Part shown: positions 16,385 to 25,124 of the stretch, piece after piece
Layout: every line of letters starts with the position of its first letter
How positions within the stretch are numbered: the first letter of the stretch is position 1
Program-made: the position numbers and the translations under genes
Notes under the pieces: model-generated
What the model saw: only the letters and a program-made list of their open reading frames with translations
What the model was told of the DNA's origin: nothing
Database searches by the model: none
Assembly (NCBI GenBank): GCA_030524745.1
Contig: JAUNGC010000001.1
Coordinates: 62,001-126,000 of the forward strand
DNA: 64,000 nt
From: Eubacteriales bacterium
Lineage (GTDB): Bacteria; Bacillota; Clostridia; Lachnospirales; Lachnospiraceae
Reading direction: 5' to 3'

Positions 16385-18166
16385 ATGGCTTACAATTCCT
16401 ATAAAGACGATGAGAAAACCACAATTGAAGCCGGTAAAATGAAGACGCTGCTGCGCCTCTTCTCCTACATGCTTCATTATTCCGGCCAAATCTTCATCGT
16501 GCTCTTAATCATGGCTTTCTGCGTTTTTGTCAGCCTGCTGAACCCGCTGATAATCGAAGCTGCCATCGACCGTCATATTTCAACCGGAGACATCAGGGGA
16601 CTGTTTTCCCTGATCGGTCTTGCAATCGCGCTGAACGTGCTCATGATTCTTGGCATCAAGCTGCGCATGTGGATCATGGCGAAGGTATGCAACAGCGTTC
16701 TTCTGACGATCCGGCAGCAGCTTTATACGCACATTCAAACGTTGGATTTTAATTTTTTTGACAGCCGTCCCACCGGAAAGATCCTCGCCCGCATCATCGG
16801 CGATATCAATTCCTTAAAGGACGTGCTGAGCAACTGCGTCACCACGCTGATCCCGGATTTTATCACAATCTGCGCCGTCGTAGGGATCATGTTCGCCAAA
16901 GACGCCACACTGGCGGCCGCATCCTTAATCAGCATCCCGTTTATGGCAATCTGTATCTGGTTCATTCAGGTATATTCCCATAAACGCTGGCAGCTCTACC
17001 GGAAAAAATCATCCAACTTGAACGCTTTTGTACATGAAGATTTATCCGGTATCCGCATCATTCAGAGTTTCACGGCGGAGAAGGAAACCTATCAGACCTT
17101 TGAAGAACTCACTTCAGAGCACCGGGATTCGTTCATCCACGCGGTGCGCTTAAGCGACGCTTTCGGCGCGGTGGTGGACTTTTGCTGGGGAGTCGGCACC
17201 GTCTCTTTGTACTATACGGGAATCGTCATTCTGGGCGCAGACAAAGTTTCCGTTGGTACGCTGATCGCTTTTGGCTCCTATATTTCAATGTTCTGGCATC
17301 CGATCATGAACCTGAGCAATTTTTACAACCAGATCATCACCAACATTGCCGGAGCCGAGCGCATCTTTGAAATTCTGGATACCAAACCACAGATTACCGA
17401 CGCGGACGAAGTGACCGCGCTTCCCCCCGTCGAAGGGGCCGTGACTTTTGAAGATGTGTCCTTCTCCTATGACGGCAGCACCAAAGTGTTAAATCACGTG
17501 AATTTCCGGATCAAACCGGGCGAGACTATCGCCCTCGTCGGCCCTACGGGCGCGGGAAAAACAACGATTGTCAACCTGATCAGCCGTTTCTACGACATCC
17601 AGGAGGGCAGCATTTATATCGACGATTATGATTTGAAAAAAGTATCCATAGAAAGCCTGCGCAAGCAGATGGGCGTCATGACGCAGGACAATTTCCTTTT
17701 TTCCGGCACGATCAAAGACAATATCCGCTATGGAAAACTGGACGCCACCGACGAAGAAATCATTGCCGCCGCCAAGGCGGTAAACGCCCATGACTTCATC
17801 ATGAAGCTGGAAAAAGGATACGATACGGAACTGACGGAACGCGGCGGCGGTTTGTCCATCGGGCAGCGGCAATTGCTGGCCTTTGCCCGCACCATGGTAT
17901 CCGATCCCCGCATTCTGATTCTGGACGAAGCGACCAGCAGTATCGACACCAATACGGAACTCCTGGTACAGGAAGGCATCGAGCATCTGCTGGAGGGGCG
18001 CACTTCCTTCGTGATTGCGCACCGTCTTTCCACCATCCAGAAAGCGGACCGTATCTTCGTCGTCGACGACGGCCGGATCATTGAAGAGGGCAACGCCCAA
18101 CAGCTTCTGGCCAAAAAGGGATTTTACTACAATCTCTACATGAGCCAGTTTAAGAACGTGGAATAA
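16385..18166 (+). CDS. Heterodimeric ABC exporter subunit with catalytic ATPase site (BmrD/YheH-like), 593 aa
   Basis: Six membrane segments (about residues 30-320) and an ATPase domain (about 350-593). Walker A GPTGAGKTT and Walker B ILILDEATSSID (with catalytic Glu) are intact, whereas the signature is LSIGQ rather than LSGGQ. This is complementary to the upstream subunit: its intact Walker motifs face the partner's LSGGQ to form the active site, and its altered signature faces the partner's degenerate Walker B. The start has GAGGAAATT before ATG. A strong terminator closes the unit. Confidence 0.94.
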   Translation: MAYNSYKDDEKTTIEAGKMKTLLRLFSYMLHYSGQIFIVLLIMAFCVFVSLLNPLIIEAAIDRHISTGDIRGLFSLIGLAIALNVLMILGIKLRMWIMAKVCNSVLLTIRQQLYTHIQTLDFNFFDSRPTGKILARIIGDINSLKDVLSNCVTTLIPDFITICAVVGIMFAKDATLAAASLISIPFMAICIWFIQVYSHKRWQLYRKKSSNLNAFVHEDLSGIRIIQSFTAEKETYQTFEELTSEHRDSFIHAVRLSDAFGAVVDFCWGVGTVSLYYTGIVILGADKVSVGTLIAFGSYISMFWHPIMNLSNFYNQIITNIAGAERIFEILDTKPQITDADEVTALPPVEGAVTFEDVSFSYDGSTKVLNHVNFRIKPGETIALVGPTGAGKTTIVNLISRFYDIQEGSIYIDDYDLKKVSIESLRKQMGVMTQDNFLFSGTIKDNIRYGKLDATDEEIIAAAKAVNAHDFIMKLEKGYDTELTERGGGLSIGQRQLLAFARTMVSDPRILILDEATSSIDTNTELLVQEGIEHLLEGRTSFVIAHRLSTIQKADRIFVVDDGRIIEEGNAQQLLAKKGFYYNLYMSQFKNVE

Positions 18167-18214
18167 AAACATTCGGCCGCGTCCTGCGGCATACAAGCTT
18201 TTCCTAAAACTACA

Positions 18215-18253
18215 GGAGCGCCGGGAGAAAACTTTTCCCGGCGCTCCTTTTTT
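18215..18253 (+). terminator. Intrinsic terminator of the ABC exporter operon
   Basis: Stem GGAGCGCCGGGA / TCCCGGCGCTCC, 9-base loop, six T. It separates the exporter from the convergent thiN gene. Confidence 0.9.
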
Positions 18254-18265
18254 GTACGGCCATTA

Positions 18266-18913
18266 CTATTTCCGTTTATTCCATATCATCATCAGGGTTC
18301 CGCTTTTGACGGTAACGGACGCTTCTTTTCCGACAAATTCGTTGGAAATACCGATCGGATAGCTGTTCGTAATCACCGCATCGTGCAGTTCGTATTTCAG
18401 ATTGGAAAGCGTGACGCCCTCCGCCCGGTCTCCCATGGAAAACAGCGATAAAAGCCCTTTCGTTTCTTCATGAAAACGGATCGTCTCATCCTTTGCTACC
18501 AGAATCATTCCGGAATCGTCAATCAGATACCCGACAGCGCCGCACTCTTTCAAATATTTCAGGCATTGGATGTTGGCAATCGTATGTTCCACTCTTCCGC
18601 CCTGTCCGCCGTAAATATGGAATTCCCGGCATCCCTCCTGCAGTCCCGCGCGAATCGCCGCCAGCATATCCGTGTCATCCTTTTCCACCGGAAGCACGAT
18701 CAGGCGTTTCGGATCAATTTTCTGTATTCCGGCAAGTTCCTCCGCTTCCTTTTCCCCGATGGAATCAAAATCCCCCAGAATCAAATCCGGCACAATTTCC
18801 AGCGCTTTACAGTAAATATAACCGCCGTCCGCCGCAATTACATAGTCATCCTCTCTCACCAAAATCTTCGATACATTTAACTCTCCCGCACCGATAATGA
18901 TACAACGTCTCAT
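18266..18913 (-). CDS. thiN: Thiamine diphosphokinase, 215 aa
   Basis: Transfers pyrophosphate from ATP to thiamine to form thiamine diphosphate. Recognised by CIIIGAGELN at the N-terminus, AADGGYIYC, the Asp-rich LILGDFDSIGE, EKDDTDMLAAI, and GGRVEHTIANIQ, with a C-terminal beta domain. ATG 18913 (MRRCIIIGAG) with AGGAGAG upstream is preferred over two earlier Met codons. It follows the MATE gene by 43 bases on the same strand and is probably co-transcribed with it. Linkage to a multidrug/metabolite exporter suggests nothing specific. Confidence 0.92.
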   Translation of the reverse strand: MRRCIIIGAGELNVSKILVREDDYVIAADGGYIYCKALEIVPDLILGDFDSIGEKEAEELAGIQKIDPKRLIVLPVEKDDTDMLAAIRAGLQEGCREFHIYGGQGGRVEHTIANIQCLKYLKECGAVGYLIDDSGMILVAKDETIRFHEETKGLLSLFSMGDRAEGVTLSNLKYELHDAVITNSYPIGISNEFVGKEASVTVKSGTLMMIWNKRK

Positions 18914-18956
18914 CTTCTCTCCTGTCATCCGCCTGCCCTGTCTGGCAGCACCCACC

Positions 18957-20354
18957 TCAGTGAATCAGTTTCTTTTGGCTCCATTTTCCGGAAAGATACC
19001 GGCCAAATGATATGAAAAAGTTCGCCGCCCAGCCCATGGGCACCGCATACCATACTGCCGCCACTCCCCAGTAGGGAGCGCACAAATTTGCGACCGCCAC
19101 CCGGATCGCCAGATTCACCAGATTGGCCGCCGTAAACACCGCCACATCTCCGGAACCGCGCAACACGCCGTCCGCCGTGGCTTTTAACCCGATCCACACA
19201 AAGAAAAAAGCGATAAAGGACAGATAGGAAACGCCTGTGGAGTAGGCCTGGGTATTTGCTTCTCCATTCATAAATATCCCGATAATCTGGTAACGGAACA
19301 GAAGAAGGATCACGCAGATGAATACGGCAAATCCATAGACCATAAAACGCGCGGCACGATATCCCTGTCTGACGCGTTCCGGCCGCCCGGCTCCCATGTT
19401 CTGCGCCGTAAAGGTGGATACCGCGTTTCCTGTTGCGATCATCGGCACAATACAGATGGAATCAATTCTCGATCCCGCCGTATACCCGGCCAGAACAGAA
19501 GACCCAAAACCATTGACCACAGACTGCACCAAAAGCATGCCGACAGAAACAATGGATTGCTGCAGCATCGTAGGAACGGCTACTTTTATCATCCTGCCCA
19601 GCATGGAAACGTCAAACAGTCTCCCTCCGCCCGTATCTGAAATTTCCTGTTCTTCCGGCAGACTCTCCTGTTCCTCCCCGTACCCTTTCAATTTCGCCAA
19701 AAGCAGGCAAAAAGAAATAACAGCGGAAATCCCCTGCGCCAGCACCGTCGCAATCGCAACGCCGGCAACGCCCAGCGCAAACTGCGTCACAAACAGAATA
19801 TCCAGCGCTACGTTCAGCACAGAAGAAAAAATCAGAAGATACAACGGCGTTCCGGAATCTCCCGTCGCATTGAACATCGCCGCGAGGACATTGTACATAA
19901 ACAAAAAAGGCAGTCCGCAAAAGTAAATCTTTAAGTAAATTCCTGCCTGATCCAATATATTCACCGGCGTCTTAAGGATCCTTAAAATGCCGCCGGAGAA
20001 TCCAAGTCCGAACAGTGCCAGCACAACGCTCACCAGAAGAAAGGTAATTAATGCCGTAAATATCGAAGTTTTCATCTTCCGGTATTTCTTTGCGCCCAGA
20101 TATTGTGAAGTAATAATCGAGGAACCGTTTCCGCCGCCAATGGCAATCATCACAAAAACCGTGGTCAGCGCATAGGAGGCTCCTACCGCCGCAAGCGCAT
20201 CCTCTCCGATAAAGCGCCCCACGATCGCGGAGTCCGCCATATTATAAAACTGCTGAAAAAGATTCCCCAAAATCATAGGAAGCGCAAAGAAGAACAACGT
20301 TCTTCCCGGCGCATCCTCAATCATATTCCGCTTATTCTTTCTGTCTCTTTTCAT
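18957..20354 (-). CDS. MATE family efflux transporter, about 465 aa
   Basis: Twelve-segment Na+- or H+-coupled exporter of drugs or metabolites in the cytoplasmic membrane. The two repeated halves start with TLFFFALPMILGNLFQQFYN and VAVPTMLQQSIVSVGML; the first-half motif MADSAIVGRFIGEDALAAVG is diagnostic. A charged loop of about 30 residues (EEQESLPEEQEISD) separates the halves. The start is uncertain: ATG 20354 (MKRDRKNKRN), ATG 20372 or ATG 20324 are all weakly supported; the chosen one overlaps the end of the upstream TPR gene by 23 bases. Confidence 0.92.
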   Translation of the reverse strand: MKRDRKNKRNMIEDAPGRTLFFFALPMILGNLFQQFYNMADSAIVGRFIGEDALAAVGASYALTTVFVMIAIGGGNGSSIITSQYLGAKKYRKMKTSIFTALITFLLVSVVLALFGLGFSGGILRILKTPVNILDQAGIYLKIYFCGLPFLFMYNVLAAMFNATGDSGTPLYLLIFSSVLNVALDILFVTQFALGVAGVAIATVLAQGISAVISFCLLLAKLKGYGEEQESLPEEQEISDTGGGRLFDVSMLGRMIKVAVPTMLQQSIVSVGMLLVQSVVNGFGSSVLAGYTAGSRIDSICIVPMIATGNAVSTFTAQNMGAGRPERVRQGYRAARFMVYGFAVFICVILLLFRYQIIGIFMNGEANTQAYSTGVSYLSFIAFFFVWIGLKATADGVLRGSGDVAVFTAANLVNLAIRVAVANLCAPYWGVAAVWYAVPMGWAANFFISFGRYLSGKWSQKKLIH

Positions 20355-21615
20355 TCGACCCGCCCCAGTCATAAATCATATTCGCTTCCATTCCTTCTGC
20401 AGTATATATCTTTTCCGCAAAGCGATAATTCATCCTGGAAACCACATTCGTATTATCCGTAGCGATTCCGCTCACCATCGTGTTCCAATAAACAATCTCA
20501 TATTCCGTATGGGGATAGTAGTGTCCGCGTTCATAAGCGGGCGCATATTCGATACTGCTCCTCTGCACGCCCAGATCCTTCATTTTCTGTCCCAGCACAC
20601 GGATTGCGCCTGTAGGCTGCGCCAGCACATCATCTTCCACATAGGAAAACATCCATTGGCCATCCACCTGTAAAAACACAATCGCTTCTTTCGTCACCGG
20701 CACATAGGCGTCGCCATGCCAGTATTCCATGCTGCCCTCAATGAAGGCGTCCCGGATCGCCGTATATTCTTCCGACACGATAAACGATTTCGCCGCTTCA
20801 AAATTACCCGCCTCAAATTCTGCGAACATCGGCGCAAAATATGCGCTCACCTCCGCCTGCTTATCCAGGCAGGCAATCAATTCGGCCGCTTCCGAAACGC
20901 CGGCAGCTTCCGCCCGCTCCAGAATACTTCTGTACGCGTCGGCATTGAAAATGCTCATATATACTTTCGATGCCTGAATGACTGCGCATTGAGAAAGGAT
21001 CTGCCCATAGGTTGCCGGATCCGCCTCCGCCAGAAGAAGCATTCTGTCCATAAAGGACGCATACTGGCTGAATGTTTCGCTTCCATCCAGTCCGTCCAGC
21101 ATCATCCTGCTGCTGTCCTCCTGAATCAGAATGCGCTGCGCGCAGGTTTGCAAAAGTCCCAGCGCGTTCTCATTCCCCGGCGCCTTCTCCAATACGTCCA
21201 GACACTGATTCATAGATGCGAAATCCGCCGTACCTTCGTTAATCGCATTCACCACGCCGTTTAAAACCGTAGCTGTATAATTCTGCAAAAGGACCTCGTC
21301 TCCCGTCGCTTCATATCCTTCCAGCAAGATCTCTTCCGCGTCCTCATACCTGGCCTGTGCGACATAATCGTCCGCCAGTCCGCGATATGCCTTTATACTC
21401 GTTTCATCAAGGGACAAAACCTCCGAATATGCCTCTTCCGCATGAACATAGTCCATTTCGGTCATATATTCCATCGCTTCGTTCAGCTTTCTTCCCGCTC
21501 TTGTACCGGGAAGATTCCAATAAATCAGCGTGCTTCCCGCCGCTGCCGCAACGACAATGGCCGCGGCTCCGATCATAATTCTCTTCTTTTTCGCCCTTTT
21601 TGATCTGCTCCTCAT
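20332..21615 (-). CDS. Membrane-anchored TPR protein of unknown function, 427 aa
   Basis: A basic start (RSRSKRAKKKR), one membrane segment at about residues 14-33, then a mainly helical outer domain with tetratricopeptide-like repeats (NEAMEYMTEMDYVHAEEAYSEV... spanning about 42-110) and a C-terminal beta-rich region (about 290-425) with VDGQWMFSYVEDD. I do not recognise a named family. It probably sits at the membrane with the TPR region outside. It shares its operon and overlaps its 3' end with the MATE gene. GGAGCGGAAA precedes the ATG. Confidence 0.75.
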   Translation of the reverse strand: MRSRSKRAKKKRIMIGAAAIVVAAAAGSTLIYWNLPGTRAGRKLNEAMEYMTEMDYVHAEEAYSEVLSLDETSIKAYRGLADDYVAQARYEDAEEILLEGYEATGDEVLLQNYTATVLNGVVNAINEGTADFASMNQCLDVLEKAPGNENALGLLQTCAQRILIQEDSSRMMLDGLDGSETFSQYASFMDRMLLLAEADPATYGQILSQCAVIQASKVYMSIFNADAYRSILERAEAAGVSEAAELIACLDKQAEVSAYFAPMFAEFEAGNFEAAKSFIVSEEYTAIRDAFIEGSMEYWHGDAYVPVTKEAIVFLQVDGQWMFSYVEDDVLAQPTGAIRVLGQKMKDLGVQRSSIEYAPAYERGHYYPHTEYEIVYWNTMVSGIATDNTNVVSRMNYRFAEKIYTAEGMEANMIYDWGGSNEKRQKE

Positions 21616-21722
21616 TTTCCGCTCCGTCCAAACATATACGATCTGTCTTCATACAACAAAACCGCTTACAAATATAAAGCCATAAAAAAAACTGCCATTT
21701 TCTTTCGTACAGTCCAGACGAT

Positions 21723-21752
21723 ATTTTAACAACTTTTTCCCCGTCTTGTAAA
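21723..21752 (-). promoter_or_regulatory. Promoter of the TPR-MATE-thiN operon
   Basis: Minus-strand TTTACA, 18-base spacer, TAAAAT, about 110 bases upstream of the TPR gene. The remainder of 21616-21854 shows nothing else except an A8 tract at about 21684. Confidence 0.55.
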
Positions 21753-21854
21753 GACTATTTTATAAAAAACACAGATTTTCCATATTTATCGCAGCCGCAA
21801 TATATTCTTAGGGACTTAGCCGCAAGCGCAAAGTCCTGCACCAAACCGTTACGA

Positions 21855-22313
21855 TTATCCCCAAAACCAACGCCATGCAGCGTCTCCCCAAAAATATCCC
21901 AGCGCCATTCCCGCGCATAAAAACGGACCAAAAGGAAAGACGTCCCGTCTTCCCTTTTTCCCCGTAATCCACAACGCCAGCCCACAAATGCCTCCGCTCA
22001 CGATCCCGAATACAAAAGCTGTCGCTATGAGCCGCGCGCCCAGAAACAATCCGCCTGCCGCCATCAGTTTGATATCACCGCCGCCAAAGGCTTTCGGCGC
22101 CGCCATGGAAATGAAAAGTATCGGCAGACTCACCGCAAGCATACCGGCTATTCGGGATGTAAGACCGGTCTCCGGCATCGTAAAAACGGATACCGCTCCC
22201 ACTGCCGCCACCGCCCAAACCAGCCCGTCCGGAATTTTCATCGTTTTTTGATCCATCCGGGCTATGACAGCCAGCAATGTGAAAAAACTGATTAAAGTCA
22301 ACAGCTTCGGCAT
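21855..22313 (-). CDS. A24 family prepilin peptidase-like membrane protein, 152 aa
   Basis: Short aspartic protease of the type IV prepilin peptidase/TadV class: first catalytic Asp in ARMDQKTMKIPD (residues 18-29) and second in FGGGDIKLMAAGG (about 76-88), with about five membrane segments. There is no N-terminal methyltransferase domain. Such enzymes process type IV pilin or Flp/Tad pilin leaders. No pilus or Tad genes are near, so it is an orphan here. Start MPKLLTLISFF with AGGAGG just upstream (GGAGGTTTTTATG). Confidence 0.85.
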   Translation of the reverse strand: MPKLLTLISFFTLLAVIARMDQKTMKIPDGLVWAVAAVGAVSVFTMPETGLTSRIAGMLAVSLPILFISMAAPKAFGGGDIKLMAAGGLFLGARLIATAFVFGIVSGGICGLALWITGKKGRRDVFPFGPFLCAGMALGYFWGDAAWRWFWG

Positions 22314-22341
22314 AAAAACCTCCTTTACGCGCCGCTGCTTT

Positions 22342-22587
22342 TCATTTTATTTCACCGATCAATTCCTCCAGCGGCAATTCCAGAGCGTCACACAAACGCA
22401 TTACTGTATAAATACCCGGATTTTTCGTCGATCCGTCCACAATATGCAGAAGCGTGGTCAGCGGCACTCCCGAACTTCTCGAAAGCATATAAAAGGTCCA
22501 TCCTTTCTTTGTGCTGACTTCTGTCAGCTTACTTCCGATTCTGTTCTCTCTGATTCTGTTTTCATTCATTTTTGTTCCCCTTGGCAT
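22342..22587 (-). CDS. Small XRE-type HTH transcriptional regulator, 81 aa
   Basis: A single helix-turn-helix domain: IGSKLTEVSTKKGWTFYMLSR, SSGVPLTTLLHIVDGSTKNPG and MRLCDALELPLEELIGE. There is no effector domain. Start ATG 22587 (MPRGTKMNENR) is fixed by an ideal AGGAGG with 6-base spacing; a longer frame upstream lacks one. It lies 28 bases ahead of the prepilin peptidase gene on the same strand and may be co-transcribed with it. Confidence 0.88.
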   Translation of the reverse strand: MPRGTKMNENRIRENRIGSKLTEVSTKKGWTFYMLSRSSGVPLTTLLHIVDGSTKNPGIYTVMRLCDALELPLEELIGEIK

Positions 22588-22679
22588 ATTGACCTCCTTT
22601 GTATTTGCCGATTCATTATTCCCAAATTCGGACATCTATCTGTTTATTCCTGCCAGGAAACAAAAAGACACATTTTTTC

Positions 22680-22722
22680 AAAAAAAATTCCACAGACCGC
22701 ACTTACGCGCAATCCGTGGAAT
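22680..22722 (-). terminator. Intrinsic terminator of tpiA
   Basis: Minus strand: a 16-bp stem (with G-T pairs) starting ATTCCACGG, a GTAA tetraloop, and an eight-T run. It is the end of the gap-pgk-tpiA block. Confidence 0.93.
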
Positions 22723-22768
22723 CCTGTAAGCCTTCACCGGCCGAATGATTCCGGATTAATCCGGCAAA

Positions 22769-23515
22769 TCAATAGTTCACGATCTTTCCGAAGTCAGCCT
22801 TTAAAGACGCGCCGCCTACGAGACCGCCGTCGATATCGGGCTGTGCGAATAATTCCGCCGCGTTTGCCGCGTTTACGGAACCGCCGTACTGAATGCGGAC
22901 AGCCTCTGCCGTATCCGTATCATACATCTCGGCGATGCAGTCACGAATGCCCTTGCAGACTTCTTCCGCCTGCTCGGTCGTGGCCGTCTTGCCTGTGCCG
23001 ATTGCCCAAATAGGCTCGTATGCGATCACCATGCTCTTCACCTGATCCGCTGTGATATCTGCCAGATCGGATTTGATCTGCAGTCTGATCCAGTCCATTG
23101 TGACGCCCATTTCTCTCTGCTCCAGAGTTTCGCCGCAGCAAAGGATCGGTGTGAGGCCGGCTTCAAAAGCCTTCTTCACTTTCTTGTTCAGCAGCGCATC
23201 GTCCTCTTTGAAGTAGTCGCGTCTCTCAGAGTGGCCGATAATGACATATTTCACGCCGGCGTCTACCAGCATAGCCGCAGAAATTTCTCCGGTATAAGCG
23301 CCTTTTTCTTCAAAATACATATTCTCAGCGCCGACTTCAACGTTCGTGCCCTTCACCGCTTCCACAACGGGAACAATATCAATTGCGGGCACGCAATATA
23401 CAACGTCAACATCGTCAGATACTACCAGATCTTTTAAGGTAGCGCATAATTCAACAGCCTGGCTGGGAGTCATATTCATTTTCCAGTTGCCGGCTACAAT
23501 TTTTCTTCTTGCCAT
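22769..23515 (-). CDS. tpiA: Triosephosphate isomerase, 248 aa
   Basis: Interconverts dihydroxyacetone phosphate and glyceraldehyde 3-phosphate. Catalytic residues are visible: Lys in AGNWKMN (residue 12), His95 in [11 protein letters not shown], Glu167 in [11 protein letters not shown], and the phosphate-binding [10 protein letters not shown] and [10 protein letters not shown] chose ATG 23515 ([14 protein letters not shown]); GAGGAG lies 10 bases before it. Third gene after gap and pgk, separated from pgk by about 215 bases containing two tandem 73-bp repeats. Confidence 0.97.
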   Translation of the reverse strand: MARRKIVAGNWKMNMTPSQAVELCATLKDLVVSDDVDVVYCVPAIDIVPVVEAVKGTNVEVGAENMYFEEKGAYTGEISAAMLVDAGVKYVIIGHSERRDYFKEDDALLNKKVKKAFEAGLTPILCCGETLEQREMGVTMDWIRLQIKSDLADITADQVKSMVIAYEPIWAIGTGKTATTEQAEEVCKGIRDCIAEMYDTDTAEAVRIQYGGSVNAANAAELFAQPDIDGGLVGGASLKADFGKIVNY

Positions 23516-23580
23516 GGGAATCCATCTCCTCACTTATATGGGGCAGCGGCCTGTCACGGCTGCCGCCCTGTTTTTTATTT

Positions 23581-23726
23581 AAAGGAACCTTCGCAACCGC
23601 TTCGCTTGTTGCGAAGTAGCGATTGATTGCTCGCTTTTAGCGGGCTCGCGCCTAAAGGAACCTTCGCAACCGCTTCGCTTGTTGCGAAGTAACGCTTAAT
23701 CGCTCGCTTTGGGCGGGCTCGCAATT
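23581..23726 (-). repeat. Tandem 73-bp direct repeat between pgk and tpiA
   Basis: Two copies start at 23581 and 23654. The first 37 bases of each copy are identical (through TTGCGAAGTA) and the rest diverges. Each copy contains a perfect 9-bp stem CTTCGCAAC / GTTGCGAAG with a 10-base loop, and a GC-rich segment with GCTCGC/GCGGGCTCGC. The second copy is additionally flanked by GCTTAAT and ATTAAGC. The block ends five bases before the pgk stop codon. Confidence 0.9.
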
Positions 23727-23730
23727 AAGC

Positions 23731-24954
23731 TTACTTGTCGTCAGCCGCCGCTACGCCGGGCAGTTCTTTGCCTTCCAGGAATTCCAGAGAAGCGCCGCCG
23801 CCGGTTGAAATGTGGCTCATCTTGTCTGCAAATCCGAGTTGGTTCACTGCCGCTGCGGAATCGCCGCCGCCGATTACCGTGATTGCATCCGTTTCTGCCA
23901 GCGCTTTTGCTACTGCAATCGTACCTGCTGCCAGCGTGGGGTTCTCAAATACGCCCATCGGTCCGTTCCACACAACGGTCTTAGCGGACTTCACCGCATC
24001 AGCGAACAGTTCCTGTGTCTTAGGTCCGATGTCCAGTCCTTCCATATCAGAAGGAATCTTATCGGCATCCACATAAGATATCTCGATCGGTCCGTCGATC
24101 GGATTCGGGAATGCCGCCGCGATTGTGGTGTCAACGGGAAGCAGAAGTTTCTTGCCGAGGCTTTCTGCTTTTGCAAGCATCTCTTTGCAGTAATCCAGCT
24201 TGCTGTCATCCACGAGAGAGTTACCAACCTCATAGCCCTGCGCCTTTAAGAAGGTGAACGCCATGCCGCCGCCGATGATCAGGGTATCGCACTTCTCCAG
24301 CAGATTGGAGATAACATTTAACTTATCCGCAACCTTAGCGCCGCCAAGGATTGCCACGAAAGGTCTTACCGGGTTTTCAACCGCATTGCCCAGGAAGTTG
24401 ATTTCCTTCTGCATCAGATAACCAACCGCATTCTCGCCGCCCTTTTCCGTGATGAATTTGGTTACGCCGGCAACGGATGCATGCGCTCTGTGGGAAGAAC
24501 CGAAAGCGTCGCATACATATACGTCAGCCAGATCAGCCAGTTCTTTGCTGAACGCCTCGCCGTTCTTTGTCTCTTCTGCGCCGCGGAAACGGGTATTCTG
24601 CAGAAGAACCACATCGCCTTCCTGCATTGCTGCAACCGCCGCGGTAGCAGCCTCGCCTGTCACGTTGTAATCCGCAACAAACTTCACTTCCTTGCCCAGC
24701 TTCTCGGACAGTCTTGCCGCTACAGGCGCAAGGGACTCGCCTTCATTGGGGCCGTTCTTTACTTTGCCAAGATGGGAGCAGAGAATTACCTTGCCGCCGT
24801 CGTTAACCAGCTTCTGAATGGTAGGCAGCGCTGCCACAATACGGGTTTCATCCGTAATCACGCCGTTCTTCAGCGGAACGTTAAAATCGCATCTTACAAG
24901 AACTCTCTTGCCCTTTACGTTGATATCATCAACGGATTTCTTATTTAAGCCCAT
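23731..24954 (-). CDS. pgk: Phosphoglycerate kinase, 407 aa
   Basis: Makes ATP from 1,3-bisphosphoglycerate. N-terminal substrate domain: [14 protein letters not shown] near residue 18, SHLGK, and [12 protein letters not shown]; hinge and nucleotide domain: [38 protein letters not shown] and the C-terminal GGGDSAAAV and [18 protein letters not shown]. Start ATG 24954 ([10 protein letters not shown]) has AGGAGG 8 bases upstream; a Met ten codons earlier does not. Second gene of the glycolytic block. Confidence 0.97.
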   Translation of the reverse strand: MGLNKKSVDDINVKGKRVLVRCDFNVPLKNGVITDETRIVAALPTIQKLVNDGGKVILCSHLGKVKNGPNEGESLAPVAARLSEKLGKEVKFVADYNVTGEAATAAVAAMQEGDVVLLQNTRFRGAEETKNGEAFSKELADLADVYVCDAFGSSHRAHASVAGVTKFITEKGGENAVGYLMQKEINFLGNAVENPVRPFVAILGGAKVADKLNVISNLLEKCDTLIIGGGMAFTFLKAQGYEVGNSLVDDSKLDYCKEMLAKAESLGKKLLLPVDTTIAAAFPNPIDGPIEISYVDADKIPSDMEGLDIGPKTQELFADAVKSAKTVVWNGPMGVFENPTLAAGTIAVAKALAETDAITVIGGGDSAAAVNQLGFADKMSHISTGGGASLEFLEGKELPGVAAADDK

Positions 24955-24989
24955 GATCAGGACCTCCTTATAATAATTTGTCATGAAAA

Positions 24990-25016
24990 GGGGTCCGGTC
25001 CTACAGACCGGACCCC
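24990..25016 (-). terminator. Hairpin between gap and pgk
   Basis: Perfect 11-bp stem GGGGTCCGGTC / GACCGGACCCC with a 5-base loop and only TTTT after it on the minus strand. It may act as a partial terminator that lowers pgk-tpiA expression relative to gap, or as an RNA-stabilising structure. Confidence 0.65.
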
Positions 25017-25124
25017 TCAGTGAGCCTATGTCTTAAAACTGCTGCATTGTGAAAATACAGCCTGTCCTATACAAGCCCGGCATACATCAAAAAGTACGCT
25101 TTACAAACTTTCAGGTGTCGGAAA

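Noticed and set aside
21755..21985. 76-aa frame beyond the prepilin peptidase, possible frameshifted C-terminus
   Set aside because: The peptidase already has both catalytic Asp motifs and a normal end; the extra frame overlaps it and lacks a start signal.
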